Source: Deltaproteobacteria bacterium (GTDB lineage Bacteria > Desulfobacterota > Desulfobacteria > Desulfobacterales > B30-G6). From it: a DNA stretch of 12,474 nucleotides. The stretch spans positions 1 through 12,474 of the forward strand of contig QMMS01000115.1 of the NCBI GenBank assembly GCA_003647375.1. Reading direction: 5' to 3'. The translations under genes and the position numbers were made by a program. The notes below the pieces were generated by a model, which was not told the DNA's origin, searched no databases, and worked only from the letters and a program-made list of their open reading frames with translations. Positions 5,612 through 11,375 of this stretch are shown piece after piece. How positions within the stretch are numbered: position 1 is the first letter of the stretch; each line of letters opens with the position of its first letter.

Positions 5612-6985
5612 ATGATAAAACCCCTTAACGTTTTTGTTTTAAAAATGGAAAAGGCGGGCCTGCCCTCTTTGGTGATTGACACCTTTTGTCATTATTACCA
5701 GCAGGTAGCAGCAGGAGATACCGGGCTCCTGTCAGAAAATGACATTCGGCCCGTCTCACCTGAAAACATTCCAGACGCAGCCGGTCTGCAGGCCTATTCG
5801 GACGCAGGACATGCTGCCATGAAAAAGACGGTGGCCATTGTTCTAAACGGTGGTCTCGGCACCAGCATGGGGCTTACCAGAGCAAAATCCCTTATTCCTG
5901 TCAAAGAGGGAAAATCCTTTCTTGAAATAAAGCTGAAACAGGCAGAACACTGCGGTGCGCAGCTGGCCTTCATGAACAGTTACAATACCCATCAGGACAC
6001 GGTGTCGGCGGTGTCGGCGCTCAGCCCTGCCCTTGAGCCCTTATATTTTATCCAAAACAAATTCCCGAAAGTACTTGTGTCGAATCTGCAGCCGGTCCAG
6101 TGCCCGGCCAACCCCGAGCTGGAATGGAACCCCCCGGGCCATGGTGATATTTATGCGGCTCTCTACTCCTCCGGTCTACTGAAAAAATTATTGGACAGCG
6201 GTATTGAATATGGTTTTATCGCCAACTCGGATAATCTTGGTGCAACACTGGATGAAACCCTTTTGGGTTTTTTTGCCGCTCATGACCATTCCTTTATGAT
6301 GGAGGTGGCAGAAAGAACCCCTGCCGACGTAAAAGGGGGGCACCTTGCCAGGTATAAAAACGGCTCGCTGGTTTTGCGGGAAATCGCCCAGTGCCCTAAA
6401 AATGAAATTGCCGCGTTTCAGGATATCCAACGATACCGATATTTCAACACAAATAATCTGTGGATCAATCTCAAATACCTGAAAGCTCTTTTCGACACAA
6501 AAGGGTCCCTGTTCCTCCCCATGATTGTCAACCCCAAAACCGTGAACCCCAGAAAGAAAGACAGCCCGAAGGTCTACCAGATAGAAACCGCCATGGGGGC
6601 TGCCATTTCCATGTTTCAAGGATCGACAGCTGTCCGTGTTTCGAGAAGCCGGTTTCTGCCGGTGAAAAAATGCCGGGACCTGCTCGCCATTCGTTCGGAT
6701 TGTTACCTGCTGGCCGAAAAGAGTCGGCTCATTATAAACCCGAAAAGAAAAACACCTCCCCCAAAGATTACCCTTGACCCTGTATATTTCGGTCATATCG
6801 ATGATTTTAACCATCGGTTCCAGTGGCCACCCAGCCTTATTGACTGCGTATCGCTAAAGATAGAGGGGAATGTGTTTTTTCAACAAAATGTGACCATCAC
6901 GGGGCAGGTAAAAATAACGAATCCCGGAGATTCGCCGGTTACCATACCATCGGGAAGCAGAATCCATCAGGATCTGGTCGTATAG
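5612..6985 (+). CDS. UTP--glucose-1-phosphate uridylyltransferase, eukaryote-type UDPGP family
   Basis: This enzyme makes UDP-glucose from UTP and glucose-1-phosphate, the donor for glycans and trehalose or glycogen routes. The 457-residue protein is of the eukaryotic UGP family rather than bacterial GalU (about 300 residues, a different sequence family). Motifs seen are the nucleotide loop LNGGLGTSMG (78-87) with K92-S93, NSYNT (122-126), NPPGHGDIYAAL (173-184), NSDNLGATLD (205-214), KGGHLARYK (241-249), FNTNNLWINL (278-287), QIETAMGAAI (323-332) and RFLPVKKCRDLLAIRSD (347-363). The C-terminal region from about 385 has the valine/isoleucine-rich repeat pattern of a left-handed beta-helix. 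The ATG at 5612 lacks a clear Shine-Dalgarno. The next Met (residue 12) also lacks one, and family members begin before the KM-EKAGLP segment, so the longer start is kept. A related UDP-sugar pyrophosphorylase specificity cannot be excluded. Confidence 0.9.
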   Translation: MIKPLNVFVLKMEKAGLPSLVIDTFCHYYQQVAAGDTGLLSENDIRPVSPENIPDAAGLQAYSDAGHAAMKKTVAIVLNGGLGTSMGLTRAKSLIPVKEGKSFLEIKLKQAEHCGAQLAFMNSYNTHQDTVSAVSALSPALEPLYFIQNKFPKVLVSNLQPVQCPANPELEWNPPGHGDIYAALYSSGLLKKLLDSGIEYGFIANSDNLGATLDETLLGFFAAHDHSFMMEVAERTPADVKGGHLARYKNGSLVLREIAQCPKNEIAAFQDIQRYRYFNTNNLWINLKYLKALFDTKGSLFLPMIVNPKTVNPRKKDSPKVYQIETAMGAAISMFQGSTAVRVSRSRFLPVKKCRDLLAIRSDCYLLAEKSRLIINPKRKTPPPKITLDPVYFGHIDDFNHRFQWPPSLIDCVSLKIEGNVFFQQNVTITGQVKITNPGDSPVTIPSGSRIHQDLVV

Positions 6986-7027
6986 GAGCAACATCATCAC
7001 TTTCTTTATAATTGTTCCTGATTTTTT
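6984..7027 (+). terminator. Weak candidate terminator after the UDP-glucose enzyme gene
   Basis: AGGAGCAA (6984-6991) can pair with TTGTTCCT (7012-7019), an 8-bp stem with one G-U and a ~20-nt loop, followed by a six-T run at 7022-7027. An alternative pairing, ATCAGGA (6966-6972) with TCCTGAT (7016-7022), competes. The stem is short and GC-poor, so read-through is likely. Confidence 0.3.
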
Positions 7028-7029
7028 AT

Positions 7030-7058
7030 TGGACAATACTTTTTAAAACATTTATAAT
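7030..7058 (+). promoter_or_regulatory. Probable sigma-70-type promoter of the universal stress protein gene
   Basis: TGGACA (7030-7035, five of six to the -35 consensus) and a perfect TATAAT (7053-7058) are separated by 17 bp. Transcription should start near 7065, giving a leader of about 150 nt before ATG 7213. This is the best-formed promoter I see in the window, and it argues that the reading frame running further upstream is not coding there. Confidence 0.65.
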
Positions 7059-7201
7059 TCATCATCTACTTGAACCGACTATCAACGCGCCTGCATTGGT
7101 TGCGGATTCAGAATTGTTCTGCGCAATTATATTTCTGCTGAACGCGATCATCGCCTTTTATGGCTTTTCTCTTTACCGTATTTACCGAAACATACAAAAG
7201 T

Positions 7202-7206
7202 GGAGG
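7202..7206 (+). promoter_or_regulatory. Ribosome binding site that fixes the universal stress protein start
   Basis: GGAGG lies 6 nt before ATG 7213, which begins MKVNFNNILCATD, the standard N-terminus of a UspA domain. The longer in-frame start (TTG at 7012) would add 67 residues and has no comparable site. Confidence 0.8.
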
Positions 7207-7212
7207 CCTATC

Positions 7213-8124
7213 ATGAAAGTCAACTTCAATAACATTTTATGTGCCACAGACCTTTCTGACCTTTCCGCCATTGCCATATCTTCCGGCGTGGCTCTGGCAA
7301 AAGAATTCAATGCCAGGCTCTTTGTCTGCCATATTGTGGATTTAAGCACCACGGCAGCATATGGGGATATCATTTTTGCGCCCCTGGAGCTTCAAAACAA
7401 AACCATCGGATATACCCATGAACAACTGAAACGGATGATGCAAAATCAAACCATCGACTGGGAGCCTCTGGTCACAGCAGGTCATCCCCCGGATGAAATA
7501 TCGAAATTTGTGGCCATGCACCAGATTGACCTGGTTGTTTCGGCAACGCACGGGCGCAGTGGGCTCAAACGTGTTTTCCTGGGATCTGTCACCGAGCGGT
7601 TAATGAGAACCCTGCCATGCCCATTGCTTATCGTCAGAAGTCTTGAGGGTGTTGACACATCTACCGGGGAGTCTTTGCTGGGTTTTAAGAAAATACTGGT
7701 GGGATGTGACTTTTCAACCTTTTCTGAACTCGCTTTTCAATATGGTTTAAGCCTGGCTCAGGATTTCGAATCGGAACTGCACCTGGTCCATGTGATAGAA
7801 ACACCGAGCTATAAAGACATATTGAAGTCCGGTGCGAGCCCTGGTGTTTCACCCGAAAAAACATTGTACGATCAGTTGAATGAAAAATTATCCAAAATGA
7901 TTCCTGAAGAGTCCGCTGTCTGGTGTCGACCCAAAGCAATCCTTTTGACCGGCAGACCCTATGAAGAGATCATCAAATATTCCCTGCTAAATTCAATAGA
8001 TCTTATCATTCTCGGTATTCGTGGGCGCAACCTCATAGAGGTGCTTATGACGGGATCGACCACCGACCGGGTTTCACGCAAAGGTCCCTGCCCGGTGCTG
8101 TCGGTTTGTCCGATTGCGGTATAA
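7213..8124 (+). CDS. Tandem two-domain universal stress protein (UspA superfamily)
   Basis: This cytoplasmic protein is of the Usp family, usually linked to survival under starvation, redox or energy stress; the biochemical role is often nucleotide sensing. From ATG 7213 it has 303 residues with two UspA domains in tandem (about 5-143 and 158-300). Each opens with the beta-strand plus acidic site typical of the fold, ILCATDLSD (8-16) and ILVGCDFST (161-169). Each ends with an ATP-binding glycine motif: ATHG-x9-GS (111-125) and GIRG-x9-GS (268-282). Both match the G-x2-G-x9-G(S/T) pattern of ATP-binding Usps, with Ala replacing the first Gly in domain 1. The terminal strands PCPLLIV and PCPVLSV are also standard. 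It has its own promoter, and its 3' end converges with the transglycosylase gene, the stop codons only 2 bp apart. Confidence 0.92.
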   Translation: MKVNFNNILCATDLSDLSAIAISSGVALAKEFNARLFVCHIVDLSTTAAYGDIIFAPLELQNKTIGYTHEQLKRMMQNQTIDWEPLVTAGHPPDEISKFVAMHQIDLVVSATHGRSGLKRVFLGSVTERLMRTLPCPLLIVRSLEGVDTSTGESLLGFKKILVGCDFSTFSELAFQYGLSLAQDFESELHLVHVIETPSYKDILKSGASPGVSPEKTLYDQLNEKLSKMIPEESAVWCRPKAILLTGRPYEEIIKYSLLNSIDLIILGIRGRNLIEVLMTGSTTDRVSRKGPCPVLSVCPIAV

Positions 8125-8126
8125 AA

Positions 8127-8708
8127 TTAGCTGTTTTTGTATAGATAAAAATACTTCATAACCTTTTTGACATAATCTTGCGTCTCTTTGATTGGCGGTA
8201 TATCCCTGTATTTATCCACAATGGTCGGACCTGCGTTGTAGGCTGCCAACGCCAATGGAAGTTTTCCTTCAAACCGTTCTATAAGAGACTTGAAATAACG
8301 GGCACCGCCCATAATATTGTCTTTGGGATCATAGGGCTCTCGGATATTGAATGCCTGCAGGTTCTGGGGCATAATCTGCATCAAACCAAGGGCCCCTTTT
8401 TTGGAAACAGCCCTTGAATCAAAGTCAGACTCCACTTTTATCATCGCTTTCAACAGAGAAAACGACAGGTCAAACGTATTAGAAGCTTCCTGAATAATTC
8501 CATCATATTTTTTGGTTGCCGTTGCCGGTTTTGGCCGCTCCTTGATATACAGCGTGTATTGAGACGATGTCGGCGCATTGGTGAAATGAAGCACGCCCTG
8601 GCTGTCGATAAACAGGTAAATATCCGCCTGAACAACAGGCACCGCCACAAAGAGAAATAGGACGGAAATAAGTATGCCCACGATTCTGATTTGAACCGCA
8701 ATTATCAT
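8127..8708 (-). CDS. Secreted lytic transglycosylase (SLT domain, DUF4124-like N-terminus)
   Basis: This enzyme would cleave the MurNAc-GlcNAc bond of peptidoglycan, forming 1,6-anhydro ends, in the periplasm during wall remodelling. It has 193 residues. A signal peptide covers about 1-28 (hydrophobic core IVGILISVLFLFVAVPVV, likely cleavage after VQA). Residues 29-57 (DIYLFIDSQGVLHFTNAPTS and following) look like the small DUF4124 module often found in front of such enzymes. The SLT catalytic domain spans about 70-188: AMIKVESDFDSRAVS with catalytic E93, GALGLMQIMP (105-114), YFKSLIERFEGKLPLALAAYNAGP (138-161) and ETQDYVKKVMKYF. All the usual motifs are present, so it is probably active. Its ATG overlaps the TGA of the upstream PHP gene (ATGA, 8708-8705), implying translational coupling. 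It is short for the family but complete. Confidence 0.92.
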   Translation of the reverse strand: MIIAVQIRIVGILISVLFLFVAVPVVQADIYLFIDSQGVLHFTNAPTSSQYTLYIKERPKPATATKKYDGIIQEASNTFDLSFSLLKAMIKVESDFDSRAVSKKGALGLMQIMPQNLQAFNIREPYDPKDNIMGGARYFKSLIERFEGKLPLALAAYNAGPTIVDKYRDIPPIKETQDYVKKVMKYFYLYKNS

Positions 8709-9982
8709 ATGTGTCCGCTCATTTTTTCTTTTTCCCGGGATGTAAATAATTCAATCGTCCCATACGCGCCATCATATCCTGGAAAAATCTGAACTTCTTT
8801 TTTCCGGACCCGTTCAATCGCCTCGCCTAATAAAGGAACATCAACATGATTCAGCGATTCTATCGGAAGCTCATGCAGTATTTTTAATTCCGCTCCTTTT
8901 TTAATTAACAACTCATTATATACCTTATTGACCTTTTTGGTATTGGGTCCGACATTTAGTAGTTCAGACAAAATTTCATTAAGCGGAATGAGATGATGAA
9001 AGGCATGGTGTCTTTCCGGAAACGCCCCAAGGGGACGATCCGCCAGTTGCTCAACCCTATATAAAACACCGAGTGTCACGGGCTTCCCGCAGACAGGACA
9101 AAGCCCTTTTTTTTGAATTGTCTCTGTTGGCCATGATCGATAATCACACTTCCGGTGTCCATCGATATGATATTTGCCCTCTTCGGGAAAAAATTCAAAT
9201 GTACCACAAAATAATTCTGGATCGCCCGTCTTGATGGCGTTTTTGATATGAGAATAGCTCAGGTCGGTATTAAATATATTGGCCTCTCTCCCTAATTTCA
9301 TCGGAGAGTGGGCATCTGAATTGGATATCAGGGTCAATCCATCTAAACCTTTAACTCGCCAGTTCATTTCGGGATCAGAAGACAAACCGGTTTCTACTGC
9401 AAAAATATGGGGCGTCAGATCCTCAAAACATTCCTGAATCGAATCAAATCCTGATTTCGAACCCAGCATGGAAAACCAGGGCGTCCATATATGGGCCGGT
9501 ACCAGAAAACTTCCCGGCGACATTTCAAGGGATATTTCCAGAAGGTTTCTGGCGTCCAGACCCAGTATCGGTCTACCATCTGATTTGATATTCCCTATTT
9601 TATCAAGTGCCTGGTTAAATTTTTCAACAGATTCAATGTCCGGAAAAAACACAAGATTGTGATTTTTTCGGGTTTTTCCATACTTTTTATAGATATTGCT
9701 GATTTCTGAAACCAGAATAAATCGGACTGTACCCTGGCAGTTTACAGGTATGTGATCCTTACATGCCCGGGCGATGTCTTCTCTGAGTTTAAACAACCCC
9801 GTTTCGGCCGGCACTAATTTTTCTTTTATTTCCTTAAACCAGACAGGATGTGTAACATCACCGGTACCCAGTACCGTAATTCCTTTTAGTTGACCCGCTA
9901 TATAAAGGTTTTCCAAATCGAGGTTTTTAGCAGTAGCCCTGGAATATTTTGAATGCACATGGAGGTCAGCAATAAATTTCAT
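8705..9982 (-). CDS. Endonuclease Q-like PHP-domain protein, putative nuclease for deaminated DNA
   Basis: The 425-residue protein matches the TIGR00375-type PHP family. Members studied in Thermococcus and Bacillus (endonuclease Q) nick DNA 5' of hypoxanthine, uracil, xanthine or abasic sites; activity here is inferred. PHP metal-site motifs are complete: DLHVHS (D6, H8, H10), GTGD (39-42), SE at 92-93, PAHIWTPW (162-169, H164), VETGLSSDPEMNW (196-208) and SNSDAHS (220-226, D223 and H225). A cysteine cluster, C279 with CPVC (295-298), possibly with H272/H276, resembles the zinc-finger module that follows the PHP domain. The C-terminal GYDGAYGTIELF (402-413) is a family hallmark as I recall it. 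No helicase domain is fused, unlike some relatives. Start ATG 9982 has no strong ribosome site. A weak promoter (TTGTGT, 18 bp, TATACA; 10040-10011) lies upstream. It is divergent from dnaN and overlaps the transglycosylase gene by 4 bp. Confidence 0.82.
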   Translation of the reverse strand: MKFIADLHVHSKYSRATAKNLDLENLYIAGQLKGITVLGTGDVTHPVWFKEIKEKLVPAETGLFKLREDIARACKDHIPVNCQGTVRFILVSEISNIYKKYGKTRKNHNLVFFPDIESVEKFNQALDKIGNIKSDGRPILGLDARNLLEISLEMSPGSFLVPAHIWTPWFSMLGSKSGFDSIQECFEDLTPHIFAVETGLSSDPEMNWRVKGLDGLTLISNSDAHSPMKLGREANIFNTDLSYSHIKNAIKTGDPELFCGTFEFFPEEGKYHIDGHRKCDYRSWPTETIQKKGLCPVCGKPVTLGVLYRVEQLADRPLGAFPERHHAFHHLIPLNEILSELLNVGPNTKKVNKVYNELLIKKGAELKILHELPIESLNHVDVPLLGEAIERVRKKEVQIFPGYDGAYGTIELFTSREKEKMSGHI

Positions 9983-10030
9983 CTTGTTTCGTACGGTTCT
10001 TCCAGCTATATGTATATAAGTAAAGCCTCT

Positions 10031-10039
10031 TTATACACA
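10031..10039 (+). promoter_or_regulatory. DnaA-box-like 9-mer
   Basis: TTATACACA differs from the classic TTATCCACA only at the variable fifth position. It is the only good match I found in this gap, and a single 9-mer in AT-rich DNA has limited weight. It also overlaps a weak -35 for the divergent endonuclease Q-like gene. Confidence 0.45.
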
Positions 10040-10065
10040 ATATCTTGTATTTTGTATTGATAAAA

Positions 10066-10091
10066 TGTTCATAATTTTCTATTTATGAACA
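10066..10091. repeat. Inverted repeat TGTTCATAA / TTATGAACA
   Basis: Two perfect 9-bp arms (10066-10074 and 10083-10091) face each other across 8 bp. The same 9-mer recurs at 10206-10214 just before dnaN, and with one change at 10122-10130. Such spacing suits a dimeric DNA-binding protein. It differs by one base from a DnaA box of form TTATGCACA. Confidence 0.55.
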
Positions 10092-10256
10092 AAAAGAAAA
10101 CCATAGACGAAAACGATCCGTTTTTGAACAGTTTTTCAATCACTTATTGTAAAAGAAAATATTATATTATATTAATAAAATCAATTTATTGTTAACTTGT
10201 TGTTATTATGAACAGCCCTTATTAATACTTCTTTATTTATAAGGTAGGAAATACAT

Positions 10257-11375
10257 ATGAAGATTACAATCAAAAAAGGGGATATTCTGGCGGTTCTTTC
10301 TAAAATTCAGGGATTGACCAGCCGAAAGAGCAATCTTGCAATAACTGAAAATGTCATGTTGACCACATCCGGCAACGGCATCACGCTGATGGCAACAGAT
10401 CTTGAAACCGGTATCGAGGGTTCTTATCCGGCGATTGTTGAAAAGGAAGGCAGTATCGCCATCAGTGCCAGGAAATTATATGAAATTGTCAGGGAATTTC
10501 CAAACGAGGATATCGAAATTAATGAGGTGGAAAATAAATGGATTGAAATAGGTAGTCCGGATATTCAGTATCATATTGTGGGCATGGATTCGGAGGAATT
10601 TCCTGAAAATCCTAAAGTAGATGAAATTGAACTTTTTGAAATGGAATCTTCTTTTTTAAAAAAAATGATCGAAAAGAATGCCATGATCAGCGGCGCAACA
10701 GACGATAAACGCGCTCATATAACGGGCACCCTTTTCGAGCGTATTGAAACAGAGGAGGATATCTGTGTCAGAATGGTATCCACCGACGGAAGCCGGCTTT
10801 CAAAAGCGGATTATCATTTTAAGAAAGATGTTAATGTTCCGGCATTTGATAAAATAATCATTCCAAAAAAGGGATTGATGGAAGTTGCAAAATTTTTATC
10901 TTTAGAGGGGACCGTTCGTGTCGGGATAAAGAAAACCTATTTTATCGCCAAAAAAGAGACCGAAACGGTTATTATCAGGCTTTTGGAAGGAGAATTCCCA
11001 GAATATACGGACATTGTTAAAAAAGAAAATAGATTTGATATTATTGTCAATCGGGCTCAGTTTACAATGATGTTGAAACGGATGTCTATTTTATCCTCGG
11101 AAAATTATAAAGGGGCGGTTTTTGATTTTGGGCAAGACAGTATTACCGTCAGTGCGACAAATCCCGAAATTGGTGAATCAAAAGAAGACATGGCAATTGA
11201 TTTCAGCCGGGATCCGGTAAAGGTCGCTTTCAACCCGAAATATTTTATTGAAATATTAAATGCAATTGAAACTGAAAAGGTATTGATCAATATTGTCAGC
11301 GAGGAAAAACCCTGCGTTATCGAAGGGGAAAACGATAAATCATATTTGGGCGTAATTATGCCGATGAGAATATAA
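10257..11375 (+). CDS. dnaN: DNA polymerase III beta subunit (sliding clamp)
   Basis: The beta clamp is a ring-shaped dimer that encircles DNA and tethers DNA polymerase III and repair proteins. The 372-residue length is standard (E. coli 366). The N-terminus MKITIKKGDILAVLSKIQGLTSRK and the core pattern ITENVMLTTSGNGITLMATDLETGI (about 29-53) are typical of domain 1. MVSTDGSRLSKAD (about 174-186) marks domain 2. The C-terminal YLGVIMPMRI, which forms part of the partner-binding pocket, is the classic clamp ending. The start has AGGA 7 nt upstream and an adjacent AAGG. The stop TAA shares its last A with the gyrB ATG, so the two are translationally coupled. The adjacency to gyrB supports dnaN over any paralogue. 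The AT-rich gap before it holds a possible TTGTTA (10200-10205) plus TAATAC (10223-10228) promoter, with the 9-mer TTATGAACA in its spacer. Confidence 0.97.
   Translation: MKITIKKGDILAVLSKIQGLTSRKSNLAITENVMLTTSGNGITLMATDLETGIEGSYPAIVEKEGSIAISARKLYEIVREFPNEDIEINEVENKWIEIGSPDIQYHIVGMDSEEFPENPKVDEIELFEMESSFLKKMIEKNAMISGATDDKRAHITGTLFERIETEEDICVRMVSTDGSRLSKADYHFKKDVNVPAFDKIIIPKKGLMEVAKFLSLEGTVRVGIKKTYFIAKKETETVIIRLLEGEFPEYTDIVKKENRFDIIVNRAQFTMMLKRMSILSSENYKGAVFDFGQDSITVSATNPEIGESKEDMAIDFSRDPVKVAFNPKYFIEILNAIETEKVLINIVSEEKPCVIEGENDKSYLGVIMPMRI

Larger units (their letters stand above)
9983..10256. other. AT-rich divergent region before dnaN; candidate replication origin or dnaN control region
   Basis: This 274-bp gap is much richer in A/T than the rest of the window, with an almost pure A/T stretch at about 10149-10190. 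It contains TTATACACA (10031-10039), which fits the DnaA-box pattern TTATNCACA. TTATGAACA occurs at 10083-10091 and 10206-10214, and inverted at 10066-10074, with a near copy TTTTGAACA at 10122-10130. The inverted pair at 10066-10091 could form a hairpin or a dimer binding site. No dnaA gene is in the window, so calling this oriC is a hypothesis. The repeats may equally be regulator sites for dnaN and the divergent PHP gene. Confidence 0.4.

Noticed and set aside
6188..6814. 208-residue minus-strand open frame opposite the UDP-glucose enzyme
   Set aside because: The plus-strand protein has conserved motifs throughout this stretch; the antisense translation shows no family features and no ribosome site.
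8100..8160. Bidirectional terminator between the convergent universal stress and transglycosylase genes
   Set aside because: The gap is 2 bp and I could not find a stable stem near the T-rich run at 8133-8139.
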